NCBI RefSeq assembly: GCF_001874145.1
Contig: NZ_MPCX01000001.1
Coordinates: forward strand, 310,001 to 374,000
DNA from: Lacinutrix sp. MedPE-SW
GTDB taxonomy: Bacteria; Bacteroidota; Bacteroidia; Flavobacteriales; Flavobacteriaceae
Reading direction: 5' to 3'
Length of the DNA stretch: 64,000 nt
Every line of letters begins with the position of its first letter. Within the stretch, counting starts at the first letter, position 1. Shown here one piece after another: positions 17,119-25,983 of the stretch. A program made the translations under genes and the position numbers. The notes under the pieces were generated by a model. That model was not told the DNA's origin, did no database searches, and saw nothing but the letters and a program-made list of their open reading frames with translations.

Positions 17119-17949
17119 TTAAACTAATTTTATACCATCGTTTTGAATAGTGATTTGCTTTTGCTTATAAAGTGTACCAATGGCCTTTTTAAAATTCTTT
17201 TTACTCATTTCTAGAGTCTCTTTTATTGCTTCTGGAGAAGATTTATCGTGTAATGGTAAAAAACCGCTATTGTCTTCTAAAGTTTCTAATATTTTCTTAG
17301 CATTAGGCTCTATATTTCTATACCCTATTTCTCCTAAGGCAATATCTAGCTTGTTTCCTGGTCTAATTTTTTTAACGATACCTTCTAATCTATCACCTAC
17401 ACTAATTTCCTGAAAAATATTATCCTTATAAATTAATCCTGTGTGTTTACCATTTACAATAACATTCATCCCTATATCACTTGGATGTGAGACTATTAAA
17501 TCTACCTTATCAAACTCTGCTACTGTTAATGTTGTATTATCTAAAAACCTATTAGTCTTACTTGACGCTACAAGCCTTTCTGTTTTTTCGTCTAAATAAC
17601 AATGTACCAAATACCAACCTCCTTTTTTCATTTTAAAGGCTTGTTCTTTAAATGGGCAAAATAATTCTTTTACCATTCCCCAATCTAAAAATGCGCCGTA
17701 ATCGTTAACTGCATTACAACGTAAAACTGCAAAATCACCTCTTGTTATGTATGGCTCATCTGTTACTGCTACTAAGCGCTCATCATTATCTAAGTAAATA
17801 AATACTTCTACATCATCTCCTACTTTAAACACGTCTTCTACATAACGGTTAGGCAGTAACACCTCGTTACCATCTTCGTCTCCAAGAAATAATCCTGGCT
17901 CTGTATCTCTTAGAATTTCTAAAGTATTGTATTCTCCTATATTAATCAT
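17119..17949 (-). CDS. cvfB: CvfB-like S1 RNA-binding protein
   Basis: A 276-residue soluble protein of the CvfB/YitL family. Two or three S1-like OB folds are present: about 1-60 (EYNTLEILRDTEPGLFLGD), about 70-130 (AVNDYGAFLDWGMVKELFCP) and about 145-210 (HPSDIGMNVIVNGKHTGLIYKDN). A C-terminal winged helix follows (about 220-276, LPLHDKSSPEAIKETLEMSKKNFKKAIGTL). The S. aureus homologue binds RNA and affects virulence gene expression. Here the target is unknown. Transcribed from its own region, 125 bases after DUF2853. Confidence 0.9.
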   Translation of the reverse strand: MINIGEYNTLEILRDTEPGLFLGDEDGNEVLLPNRYVEDVFKVGDDVEVFIYLDNDERLVAVTDEPYITRGDFAVLRCNAVNDYGAFLDWGMVKELFCPFKEQAFKMKKGGWYLVHCYLDEKTERLVASSKTNRFLDNTTLTVAEFDKVDLIVSHPSDIGMNVIVNGKHTGLIYKDNIFQEISVGDRLEGIVKKIRPGNKLDIALGEIGYRNIEPNAKKILETLEDNSGFLPLHDKSSPEAIKETLEMSKKNFKKAIGTLYKQKQITIQNDGIKLV

Positions 17950-18020
17950 TTTGCAAAAGTACTAATATTAAAAATCAAATTAGATTTTTTTTAATCTATA
18001 AAATTTGAAATTTAAATATA

Positions 18021-18054
18021 AAAAAAACGCTATAATATGAATTACAGCGTTTTT
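18021..18054. terminator. Intrinsic terminator downstream of DUF2853 gene
   Basis: Stem AACGCT...AGCGTT with inner TAAT/ATTA pairing, A-run on one side, T-run on the other. It lies between the DUF2853 stop and the cvfB start on the minus strand. Confidence 0.7.
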
Positions 18055-18074
18055 AATATTTTATAAAGATAATT

Positions 18075-18416
18075 CTATTTGTAAACAGACTCTTTTTTAA
18101 AATGCTTAGCTAGTAAATAATAAATTACAGCTCTATACTTAGTCTTGTTAGATCGACCGTAAGTTTCTATAACAGAATCAATAGCTTTGTCTAAATCATC
18201 ACTATCACTTAAGCCTAATTTTTTAATTAGAAAGTTGTTTTTAACTGTCGCTAATTCTTTTTCATCAGATCCAGAAACTGTAGCTGCATCTCTGTTATAA
18301 ATTGAAGGACCACAACCAATTGTAACTTTAGTTAAAAAATCCATATCGGGATTTACACCACACTTGTCTTTAAGATCTGCAGCATATTTAGTAATAAGGT
18401 CGTCTCTTTTACTCAT
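18075..18416 (-). CDS. DUF2853 family protein
   Basis: A 113-residue, all-helical, charged soluble protein beginning MSKRDDLITKYAADLKDKCG and ending in a basic helix, KYRAVIYYLLAKHFKKESVYK. It covers the full length of the DUF2853 family, whose function is unknown. The motif TIGCGPSIYNRDAATVSGSD in the middle is the most conserved-looking part. It lies 120 bases downstream of menD, but the terminator behind it and the spacing suggest an independent unit or a read-through gene. Confidence 0.85.
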   Translation of the reverse strand: MSKRDDLITKYAADLKDKCGVNPDMDFLTKVTIGCGPSIYNRDAATVSGSDEKELATVKNNFLIKKLGLSDSDDLDKAIDSVIETYGRSNKTKYRAVIYYLLAKHFKKESVYK

Positions 18417-18536
18417 AATTATAGTTTTAAGTTGTTTTAAATTTCTTTTAAATATACAATTTTTTTAATCTAAAAATTTTAACACAACAATATATTATAA
18501 GTAATATATCGACAAAAAGAAAAAACTTTCGGTAAG

Positions 18537-20285
18537 CTACTTTATTTTACTAAAATAATTAAGGAGAATTTCATCATTAATTTTACTTGGAGTAAACACT
18601 TCTAATAACTTAGGTTTTTCACTTTTTGTATAAAAATGCTGTAAATTTTCAGTTAAGTCTATTTCACTACTAGCTTGGGCGTATTCAAAATTAAACATAC
18701 TACATAATTGCTTAGCTGTTAGATTATGTTTTGTTTCAAAAAACTCATCAAAATTACTGGTGTTTTTATGTCCTGGTAGTATTCTAAAAATACCGCCACC
18801 ACTATTATTAATTACAATAATTCTAAAGTTATTAGGTATATATTTATTCCACAGTGCATTGCTATCGTAAAAAAAACTTAAATCTCCTGTTATAAATACT
18901 GTTTGTTCTTGTGCTATGGCTGCTGTACCTATTGCAGTACTTGTGCTACCATCTATACCACTGGTTCCTCTATTACAAAATACTTTTATAGTCTTATTTA
19001 AGTCGAAAAGCTGCGTGTACCTAATTGCTGAGCTGTTACCAACTTGTAAAATTGAATTATCTGGAATTGTACTTAATAATTGATTAAAAACCTGAAAGTC
19101 TGAAAATGGAATTGCTTCCATATATGTTTTATGATTTTTTCTTCGGTTATTAAATTGTGCTAACCAATATGGATTGAAGTCACTTTTAACTGTGGTTGTA
19201 TTCTCTAAAAAATTAGAAAAAAATGTATTTACCGAAGTTTTAAAAACTTTGTCAAGTACAAAGAAGGTATCGTTTGCATTATGTTCTCCTACATGCCAAT
19301 GGTGTTTGGGTTTAAATTCTCTTAAAAATTTTTTTATTTTTTTTGAGACTATTAAACCTCCAAAAGTAAGTAATATTTCTGGTTGTAATTTTTTAAAATC
19401 ATCTTGATTAAAAGCTCCTATTAACTTATCTATTCCTGGAATAAACTTATGGTGATGAATGTTTGAAGTCGTTTCTGTAAGTACCAAAACACTATCATCT
19501 TCTGCTAAACTATCAAGGTGTTTTTGCGCTACACTGTTTGGTTGATTTACACCTACCAAAACTAATTTTCGTTTTGAAGCTTTCCAAATTGTTTTGAAAG
19601 CTTCTAAATTTTCTATTTCTAAATTACTTTCTTTAATAGGCATTAGCTGTGGTGACACAGTTAGCTCTTCTACAATATCGTATAATGGCTCATTAAACGG
19701 AATATTTACATGTACTGGGCCATTTTTAGATATAGATATATTTAATGCTGTATTAATCTCCTTTTCATTATAATTTTGAATGGTCTCCTGTAATTCTAGA
19801 TATTTTTCTATTTTATTTTCAATACTTTTAATTATTGGTAAGTTATCTTTTTCGAGCTTGTTTTCTTCATTTAAATCCTGCTTTAAATTTGCCGAATATA
19901 AAATATGATTTTTAAAAACATGTTCTTGATTTATAGTTTGCCCATCACCAATGCCTATTAAATGTTTAGGTCTATCGGCACTTAAAACGACTAAAGGAAT
20001 ATTACTATAAAAAGCTTCTGCAACGGCAGGATAATAATTTAAAAGTGCACTACCAGATGTACATACAACTGCAACAGGCTGTTGTATTTGCTGTGCAATA
20101 CCCATAGCAAAAAAAGCGGCACAACGCTCATCTACAACACTATAACATTTAAAAAATGTGTTGTAAGTAAAACCAATAGTTAATGGTGCATTACGGCTAC
20201 CTGGAGATAATACAATATGTTGTATGTTTTTAGCTTTTAAAAGCTGAACAACGGTTTGTGCGAGTGGTATTTTTGGGTATTTCAT
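18537..20285 (-). CDS. menD: 2-Succinyl-5-enolpyruvyl-6-hydroxy-3-cyclohexene-1-carboxylate synthase MenD
   Basis: A 582-residue ThDP-dependent enzyme with the three-domain layout of the family. The N-terminal Pyr domain carries LSPGSRNAPLTIGF and VVDERCAAFFAMG, with the conserved catalytic Glu. The C-terminal PP domain shows GTSGIDGSTSTAIG, then the ThDP-Mg motif beginning GDLSFFYDSNAL and reaching INNSGGGIF. It joins isochorismate and 2-oxoglutarate, the first committed step to menaquinone. It lies 39 bases downstream of menF, in the same transcript. Confidence 0.95.
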   Translation of the reverse strand: MKYPKIPLAQTVVQLLKAKNIQHIVLSPGSRNAPLTIGFTYNTFFKCYSVVDERCAAFFAMGIAQQIQQPVAVVCTSGSALLNYYPAVAEAFYSNIPLVVLSADRPKHLIGIGDGQTINQEHVFKNHILYSANLKQDLNEENKLEKDNLPIIKSIENKIEKYLELQETIQNYNEKEINTALNISISKNGPVHVNIPFNEPLYDIVEELTVSPQLMPIKESNLEIENLEAFKTIWKASKRKLVLVGVNQPNSVAQKHLDSLAEDDSVLVLTETTSNIHHHKFIPGIDKLIGAFNQDDFKKLQPEILLTFGGLIVSKKIKKFLREFKPKHHWHVGEHNANDTFFVLDKVFKTSVNTFFSNFLENTTTVKSDFNPYWLAQFNNRRKNHKTYMEAIPFSDFQVFNQLLSTIPDNSILQVGNSSAIRYTQLFDLNKTIKVFCNRGTSGIDGSTSTAIGTAAIAQEQTVFITGDLSFFYDSNALWNKYIPNNFRIIVINNSGGGIFRILPGHKNTSNFDEFFETKHNLTAKQLCSMFNFEYAQASSEIDLTENLQHFYTKSEKPKLLEVFTPSKINDEILLNYFSKIK

Positions 20286-20324
20286 CTAACTACAAAAATA
20301 CAATATTCACTATTTTAAACCATA

Positions 20325-21440
20325 TTAAAACAGCACCTTTTTCATGGTTTGAGTTTTGTTAACTGTTTCTTCCCATTCTTTTTCTGGAATAGAGTCTTTG
20401 GTAATTCCGCCACCAACATAAATAGTAGCATTTACATCTGTAAGTTGCATACAACGTAAGTTTACAAACAAGTTAGAAACTTTTTTTACAGAGGTATAAG
20501 CATTATTTTCTACGTTACGCCTATTGTTATTTCTTGATTTTTTTTCGGTTATATTTAATTCTCCTAAAAAACCAGTATAAAATTCTCGATTGTAGTTTTC
20601 ATGCTGTAAAATAAATTGCTTTGCTGGTTCTTTTGGTAAACCACAAACTGCTGGAGTTGGATGTAATGCGTTTACAATTGTTTTTAAGTTTGAATTTAAA
20701 ATACCGGAAATTTTAGTTCTTAAATGTAATAAATTTCCTGCCTTAATTGTTTCTACATTAGCTACGCTAAAATTAGTTACAGAAGTTTTTAAATTTTCTA
20801 CTATAAAATTTGTTACCAATTGCTGTTCTTCAATTTCTTTAGCTTCCCATTTTGGGTTTTTATCGCCTTTAAATTTTTGTGTTCCTGCCAAAGCCATTGT
20901 TGTAAATCTATTTCCTGTTACTGTTAACAATGTTTCTGGTGTTGCACCAAGCCACAACCCTATTTTAGGATGATACCAACAGTAAACAAAAGCTTTTGGA
21001 TATGTGTTTAATAATCTTGAAAATAATGTTATTGCATTTTTTTCTTTAAGTGGAATTATTTTTTTTCTTGAAACTACAACTTTTTGTAAAATACCAGATT
21101 CTATACTTTGCAGACTTTTAAAAACTAAATTTTCATGATTGTTTTTTGCTTCATGATCTATAGTATTCTCTAAGTCTTTATTACTAACGTCTTCTTCCTT
21201 TGTTTTAAAATTTGTTTCTAAGGTTTGAGACTTGTTTTCAGGAATTAAAATAGTCTCTTTTTCATTATCAAAAGGAGAAAACACAAAACCACTTTCTAAT
21301 AAATCTATAGACTTATAAATATCATCATTTTCTTGAAAAAGTCCTTTTACTATTGCTGCATTAGGCTTTTTGTACAATACAAATGGTAATGCTTCATTAA
21401 AATGATTTTGGGCTATTTCAAAAAAATCTTTGTCTAACAT
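20325..21440 (-). CDS. menF: Isochorismate synthase MenF
   Basis: A 371-residue chorismate-binding enzyme. Conserved parts include SGILQKVVVSRK (about 125), GATPETLL, TMALAGTQKF, the LHLRTKISG stretch, HPTPAVCGLPK (about 275), ENYNREFYTGFLGE and CMQLTDVNATIYVGGGI. HPTPAVCG and the whole tail are those of isochorismate synthases rather than anthranilate synthases. It converts chorismate to isochorismate. I chose the ATG at 21440 over the in-frame TTG at 21446. Position in front of menD supports the call. A palindrome-like GC-rich element sits just upstream (21458-21474). Confidence 0.92.
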   Translation of the reverse strand: MLDKDFFEIAQNHFNEALPFVLYKKPNAAIVKGLFQENDDIYKSIDLLESGFVFSPFDNEKETILIPENKSQTLETNFKTKEEDVSNKDLENTIDHEAKNNHENLVFKSLQSIESGILQKVVVSRKKIIPLKEKNAITLFSRLLNTYPKAFVYCWYHPKIGLWLGATPETLLTVTGNRFTTMALAGTQKFKGDKNPKWEAKEIEEQQLVTNFIVENLKTSVTNFSVANVETIKAGNLLHLRTKISGILNSNLKTIVNALHPTPAVCGLPKEPAKQFILQHENYNREFYTGFLGELNITEKKSRNNNRRNVENNAYTSVKKVSNLFVNLRCMQLTDVNATIYVGGGITKDSIPEKEWEETVNKTQTMKKVLF

Positions 21441-21457
21441 TTTCAAGAGTTTTTATA

Positions 21458-21474
21458 TTTCCGCGAAAGCGAAA
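21458..21474. repeat. Short GC-rich palindrome-like element
   Basis: TTTCCGCGAAAGCGAAA lies between menI-like and menF. It shares a 16-base core with 14074-14089 (inside menC) on the opposite strand, and an 11-base core with 45663-45673 (inside pabB). Such a string is very unlikely three times by chance in DNA this AT-rich. Confidence 0.5.
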
Positions 21475-21476
21475 AC

Positions 21477-21902
21477 CTACTTTTTTTTAGGCAATGATAT
21501 TGTTGATAATCTACAAATAGATATTAAATTATCGGCTTCATCTGTTACACGAATATCTAACAATTGTGTTGTGCGTCCTTTATGTAAAAAGGTTGCTTTT
21601 GCATAAACAAAACCTTCTTTTATACTTTTTAAGTGATTTGCAGTGATTTCTAAACCACGTACAAACATTTTTTCTGTATCTATAAAAATATGCGACGCAA
21701 AACTACCAACACTTTCTGCTAAAGCTGCTGTTGCTCCACCGTGTAATACGCCGTCTGGTTGATGTACTCGTGGTGTTACTGGCATTCTTGCTATTAAAAA
21801 GTTATCTCCAAAATCTACCATTTCAATGTTTAAAGTTTCCATTAAGGTATTTTTGCTGGCAATGTTTGCTTTTGCTAGTATTTCGTCTTTAGATAAGTTC
21901 AT
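21477..21902 (-). CDS. menI: Hotdog-fold acyl-CoA thioesterase, probable DHNA-CoA thioesterase (MenI-like)
   Basis: A 141-residue single hotdog domain. The core RVHQPDGVLHGGATAALAES (about 44-63) closely follows E. coli MenI/YdiI, where the Glu in this motif is catalytic and the HGG loop binds the thioester. The C-terminal half (ITANHLKSIKEG, then CRLSTISL) matches too. Together with its place 36 bases upstream of menF-menD, this makes 1,4-dihydroxy-2-naphthoyl-CoA hydrolysis the most likely reaction, filling the step between MenB and MenA. A general PaaI-like thioesterase is the alternative. It is the first gene of the menI-menF-menD transcript. Confidence 0.8.
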   Translation of the reverse strand: MNLSKDEILAKANIASKNTLMETLNIEMVDFGDNFLIARMPVTPRVHQPDGVLHGGATAALAESVGSFASHIFIDTEKMFVRGLEITANHLKSIKEGFVYAKATFLHKGRTTQLLDIRVTDEADNLISICRLSTISLPKKK

Positions 21903-21949
21903 CTATTTACTGTATTTTTACAACTCCAAAAATACGAAACATAAGCACA

Positions 21950-22582
21950 ATGCAATCTACCCGAAAGGAAATAATTTACACAACAAAAAAACCATACGCT
22001 ACTTTAAATACATTAACTAATTCTACTAAAAATGTGTGGTTTGTTTGCCACGGTATGGGTTATTTAAGCAAATACTTTATTCGTTATTTTAATGGATTAA
22101 ATGAAAAAGAAAATTATATTATTGCTCCACAAGCTACTAGTTTATACTACCAAAAAGGTTTTAAGCATGTTGGTGCAAGCTGGCTAACAAAAGAAAACAC
22201 TTTAGCCGAAACTGAAAATATAATGGAATATTTTGATGCTATTTTAGCTGAAGAAAATATACCTAGCGATAAAAATATTATTGTTTTTGGGTATTCTCAA
22301 GGTGTGAGTGTTGCAACTAGATATGTGAAAAATCGTGAATTTAATTGTGCGCAATTGGTTTTACATTCTGGTGGTATACCTAAAGAATTAATTGCTGAAG
22401 ACTTTAAACATTTAACTGCTAAAGTATCTTTAATTTATGGTACTGAAGACGAATATTTAAATGAAGAACGAATTGCTCAAGAAACTAAATTCGCTAAAAC
22501 ACTATTTAAAAGCAACTTAAATATTATTCCTTTTAAAGGTAAACATGTTGTTAATGTAGAAATTATTAATAGTCTTGTTTAA
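21950..22582 (+). CDS. Alpha/beta-hydrolase, esterase-like
   Basis: A 210-residue alpha/beta hydrolase of the small carboxylesterase/phospholipase type. The nucleophile elbow is GYSQG at about residues 108-112, an oxyanion region CHGMG sits near residue 34, a probable acid is in YGTEDEY (about 165), and the catalytic His is GKHVV near the end (about 201). It is divergent from menI with only 47 bases between them. The missing menaquinone step (MenH) is also an alpha/beta hydrolase, so it is a positional candidate, but its motifs look more like YpfH-type esterases than MenH. Confidence 0.85.
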   Translation: MQSTRKEIIYTTKKPYATLNTLTNSTKNVWFVCHGMGYLSKYFIRYFNGLNEKENYIIAPQATSLYYQKGFKHVGASWLTKENTLAETENIMEYFDAILAEENIPSDKNIIVFGYSQGVSVATRYVKNREFNCAQLVLHSGGIPKELIAEDFKHLTAKVSLIYGTEDEYLNEERIAQETKFAKTLFKSNLNIIPFKGKHVVNVEIINSLV

Positions 22583-22613
22583 TTTTTTAGCTTTATAGAA
22601 ACTTTTTTATTCT

Positions 22614-23180
22614 ATGATTTTAGAAAACAATAGAGCAAAACTTACTTTACTTACTTTAAATAATTTTAAAGAACTTACGAGCATTGCAAACCAAGAGCAT
22701 ATTATTTTTTATTCTCCAAGCGATATTTCGACTCCTGAAAAGTACAAAGCATATGTAGATATTGCTCTTGCAGAATATGAAAATAAAAAAGCGATACCAT
22801 TTATTATTTACGATAAAAAATTTAAAACTTATGCAGGCTCAACTCGTTTTGGTTTAATAAATTATACTGATAAAGTTTTACATATTGGCTGGACATGGTT
22901 AGGCACAGAATTTCAAGGTACAGGATTAAATAAAAATATTAAATATTTAATGTTAAAGTATGCTTTTGAAAACATGAATTTTGAAAAAGTAGAGTTTAGA
23001 ATAGACGAACGAAATTTAAAATCTAGAAAAGCTGTAGAAAAAATTGGAGGTGTTTTTGAAGGTATTTTGCGTGAAAATAAAATTATGAGTGATGGTTTTA
23101 GACGCAGTACTTGTTGCTATGGTATTTTAAAAAGAGAATGGCATTCGCTTAAAAACGATTTATTTTTAGACTGTAACTAA
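22614..23180 (+). CDS. GNAT family N-acetyltransferase
   Basis: A 188-residue acetyltransferase of RimJ/RimL type. Conserved sections are an N-terminal LTLLTLNNFKEL, the beta-4 stretch HIGWTWLGTEFQGTGLNKNIKYLML (acetyl-CoA pyrophosphate loop with QGTGLN at about 102-107), and FRIDERNLKSRKAVEKIGGVFEG, the typical motif-B end. The substrate is unknown and could be a protein N-terminus or a small amine. It follows the hydrolase by 31 bases, so the two are probably co-transcribed, and it ends seven bases before a convergent small gene. Confidence 0.88.
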   Translation: MILENNRAKLTLLTLNNFKELTSIANQEHIIFYSPSDISTPEKYKAYVDIALAEYENKKAIPFIIYDKKFKTYAGSTRFGLINYTDKVLHIGWTWLGTEFQGTGLNKNIKYLMLKYAFENMNFEKVEFRIDERNLKSRKAVEKIGGVFEGILRENKIMSDGFRRSTCCYGILKREWHSLKNDLFLDCN

Positions 23181-23187
23181 ATAATTA

Positions 23188-23412
23188 TTAATAAGGTAAA
23201 ACATTTATCCATTTTAATACAGATACAGTTATAAAAGTAAAACCTACACTATATAAAATAGCGCCTTGCCAATAAGAAAGTCGTGTTGGCCAATGTCTCC
23301 ATAATTTTGAGCCAAATTCATTTTTGCCATATTCTCGTGTAAGTTTCCAATACAGAAAAATAAATGTTACAAAAATTAATAATGCTGTTATTGCCATCCA
23401 AAAATTATCCAT
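23188..23412 (-). CDS. Small two-TM membrane protein (74 aa)
   Basis: A 74-residue protein from ATG 23412 (a TTG two codons upstream is possible). Spans are at about residues 4-22 (FWMAITALLIFVTFIFLYW) and 52-70 (AILYSVGFTFITVSVLKWI). They are linked by a charged loop with REYGKNEFGSKLWRHWPTRLSYWQG, rich in Trp. No family is recognised. It lies just upstream (on the minus strand, 70 bases apart or so reading from 23188 down) of nothing coding, and downstream of no operon partner; it converges with the GNAT gene. Confidence 0.65.
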   Translation of the reverse strand: MDNFWMAITALLIFVTFIFLYWKLTREYGKNEFGSKLWRHWPTRLSYWQGAILYSVGFTFITVSVLKWINVLPY

Positions 23413-23488
23413 AAACAAAATATTTAAAAACTCACTTATATGCTATAGTATATAAAACTAAGTGTATTCTAATTTACAAAAAAAAAGT

Positions 23489-24760
23489 TTATTTACATTC
23501 AAAACAATGCAATAAGTTTTCTGGTAAATTTAATTTTTCAGAGCCTTTTAAAGCTTCTGTTACCACACCTTTTTCGTCTATTACTTTTTTTAATTCTTTA
23601 GCATAAGCTACTAAATTTGTTCTTCTGGCTTTTATTTTTTCAATAATTTCATTACCATCTATAGCAGTGATTTCTTTAGGCCAAATCTTTAAAGCATTGT
23701 TTAAAACGCTATCTGTAATTTGATTTTGAAGAAATTTTGCTTCGGTTATAAAAAGCGATTCTTTGGTATTAAGTAAAAAATAACGATCAAACGGATAAAC
23801 TAAACCTGGCATGAAGTTAATTTCTTTTTCAAACGATTGTAACTCTGGAACAATATGCTTGTTTGCTAAAATGCTTGGTATTATACCTTCGGTTTTAAAA
23901 AAAGCATTATCACGATCACCTGCTAATGGTATTGCTGTATAATTATTTTCTACTTTTTTAATAACCCAGCCGTATTGTTTGGCATGCCTGTCCCAATCGC
24001 CAATAAGAAAATCAAACAAGCGCACTCTTATTAATGCAGATTTATCTATTGCAACTTTATTTTCTTTTTTAAGTTTTAGCTTTTGTAAATCGTCTGTTTC
24101 AACAATTTCTGTTACACTACTATAATCTGTCCAGTTTTTATGGCTATCGGTCTCATATTCTAATAAGTATAATCTGTTACCAAATTTCTTATTGTATTTT
24201 TTTAATACTTTTTGTTTTGGTACAAATACAATTTTAGGCTGAGTACTTAAAATATTTGCAGATTTTGCAATTTCTGAAGCTAATACAGCACCATATGGAT
24301 GTTGTGCCGAAATACCATCAACAACAATATTTTCTAAACCTAAAGTACGAGCAAAGTCTGGAATTAGTGCTTTTGGATCTTTATTTATACTTCTTAAAGT
24401 ATATTTTACGCCATTTTCACATTGTAATTTTAAAGAGTGTGTTTGTTTTCCTCCACCTTTTTTTATTACTTCCATTCCTCCTTTTAAAGAGTCTAAAAAT
24501 ACAACCGGTACTTTTATTGGTGTTTCCCATGCCTTACGATATTGCTCGCCTTGCATGATTGTTTTTACAGTGTTTGCTTTGTATAATGTACTAGCGCTAA
24601 TAACTACAGAGTCTATAGATTTAAAATTAAATGTTTCTATATTATCTATATTTAATATATCGGCTTTTTCAAAAACTTTATCTGTACTAGACAACGACCA
24701 ATATACTAGTAGTATAAATACTACCAATAATACTATAAAAAACATTCCTATTTTTTTCAT
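23489..24760 (-). CDS. Membrane-anchored kinase-like protein (GDWDRH/GDRDN motifs)
   Basis: A 423-residue protein with an N-terminal membrane anchor (about 5-22), so the rest is likely periplasmic. It has the layout of an atypical kinase: a Gly-rich loop KGGGKQT (101-107), a candidate nucleotide-binding Lys in TLRSINK (121-127), GDWDRHAKQYGW (254-265) resembling the catalytic loop, and AGDRDNAFF (280-288) resembling the metal-binding motif that follows it. Similar motifs occur in HipA, FAM20C and PI3/4-kinase relatives, and I recall comparable domains in larger Bacteroidota phosphoesterase-BamA proteins. Here it stands alone. The assignment rests on motifs only. Isolated gene, flanked by long spacers. 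Confidence 0.7.
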   Translation of the reverse strand: MKKIGMFFIVLLVVFILLVYWSLSSTDKVFEKADILNIDNIETFNFKSIDSVVISASTLYKANTVKTIMQGEQYRKAWETPIKVPVVFLDSLKGGMEVIKKGGGKQTHSLKLQCENGVKYTLRSINKDPKALIPDFARTLGLENIVVDGISAQHPYGAVLASEIAKSANILSTQPKIVFVPKQKVLKKYNKKFGNRLYLLEYETDSHKNWTDYSSVTEIVETDDLQKLKLKKENKVAIDKSALIRVRLFDFLIGDWDRHAKQYGWVIKKVENNYTAIPLAGDRDNAFFKTEGIIPSILANKHIVPELQSFEKEINFMPGLVYPFDRYFLLNTKESLFITEAKFLQNQITDSVLNNALKIWPKEITAIDGNEIIEKIKARRTNLVAYAKELKKVIDEKGVVTEALKGSEKLNLPENLLHCFECK

Positions 24761-24892
24761 TGTCTATTTTAATCGCTAGGCTAAAAATAAAAACTTTGAT
24801 TGAGAAATGATTGTTCTATTTAAAGAGTTTTTAGCTTATTTAAAATTTGTTTTTTTTAAAAAGAAGGTTTAAATAATAAATATAACAAGCTA

Positions 24893-25840
24893 CTATTTTA
24901 CTAAATTGTCTATAATCGCTTTTACTGGTAAAATTTCCTTGGTATGCTCTATACTTGGTCCTGCAACCCAAACTGTTTTATAAGTTGCTTTTTTAGCAGC
25001 GTTTTCGGTAGCTTTCATACCTATTGAAAAACGAATCATTTTAACCCATTTTTTCAATTTTTTATTTTTGTTTAAAATAGATTCAAGCCAAGATTCTTTT
25101 GTTCCTATTTTTTGAACATAAGGTGTATTTATTACTGTACATGGTGTACCAGAAATACGTTGAGTCATTACAATATCTTTAGCGCCATAATCTACACAGG
25201 CTTGTTTGTACTCGTCTGTAACTCCTGCTTCTACTGATGCTATAAACGGACTTCCAACACTAACGCCTTCTGCTCCATAACTAAGCATTTTATCTATATC
25301 TGCTTTGCAACCTACTCCACCAGCAGAAATTACCGGAATAGTTAATGCTTCGCTTAATTGATTTGTTAATTGTTGTGGAGATAAATTCCCTCTATGACCA
25401 CCAGCTTCGTTATTTACAGCAATTGCTGCATCTGCACCTAAACTTTCTACCTTTTGTGCAAAACGTAAATCGGTTACATCACAAATAACTTTAATGCCTA
25501 CTTTGTGTGCTTGTTTTATAGTTTCTTCTGGACTACCAAGAGAAGTAATAATAAAATCGCAACCTTCTTCGCATAAAACTTCTAATTGTCCTTTATATTT
25601 AATATTAGATTTATTTACAATAAGGTTAAACCCAAAAGAGCCACCTTCAACTTTATTTGCTTTTAATTCTCTAATTGCTGCACGTAACTCATCTAAAGTT
25701 CTATAATTAAGAGCTGGAATACAGCCTGCAATACCACCTTTCATAGCTTCTGTAACCATTGCTACATTAGAAACCAGGAACATTGGTGCTTGAATTATTG
25801 GGTATTTTATATTTAAAAGTTGTGTGAGTTTAGTTTGCAT
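24893..25840 (-). CDS. Nitronate monooxygenase family FMN enzyme
   Basis: A 315-residue TIM-barrel flavoprotein of the 2-nitropropane dioxygenase/FabK-like family. Signs are the N-terminal YPIIQAPMFLVSN, the catalytic-site motif NEAGGHRG (144-151), the FMN-phosphate motif SAGGVGCKAD (about 172-181) and GAEGVSVGSPFIAS. It oxidises alkyl nitronates such as propionate 3-nitronate, or acts as an enoyl-reductase-like enzyme in some relatives; the former is the likelier reading. It lies alone downstream of the dnaK terminator. Confidence 0.88.
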   Translation of the reverse strand: MQTKLTQLLNIKYPIIQAPMFLVSNVAMVTEAMKGGIAGCIPALNYRTLDELRAAIRELKANKVEGGSFGFNLIVNKSNIKYKGQLEVLCEEGCDFIITSLGSPEETIKQAHKVGIKVICDVTDLRFAQKVESLGADAAIAVNNEAGGHRGNLSPQQLTNQLSEALTIPVISAGGVGCKADIDKMLSYGAEGVSVGSPFIASVEAGVTDEYKQACVDYGAKDIVMTQRISGTPCTVINTPYVQKIGTKESWLESILNKNKKLKKWVKMIRFSIGMKATENAAKKATYKTVWVAGPSIEHTKEILPVKAIIDNLVK

Positions 25841-25937
25841 TTTGTTGATTTTATTTGAACAAATATAATCAATAATTTATTATGCATGCATAGTTTTTTA
25901 CAAACATTAACGATTAAACTAAATATTGATTTTAACA

Positions 25938-25972
25938 AAAAAACGCAATCAAATTAATGATTGCGTTTTTTA
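25938..25972. terminator. Intrinsic terminator downstream of dnaK
   Basis: Ten-base perfect stem AACGCAATCA/TGATTGCGTT with a six-base loop, with A- and T-runs on the two sides. It lies about 90 bases after the dnaK stop on the minus strand. Confidence 0.85.
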
Positions 25973-25983
25973 ATATTTAATAT

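Noticed and set aside
21441-21446. TTG start for menF
   Set aside because: An ATG two codons downstream is the simpler choice.
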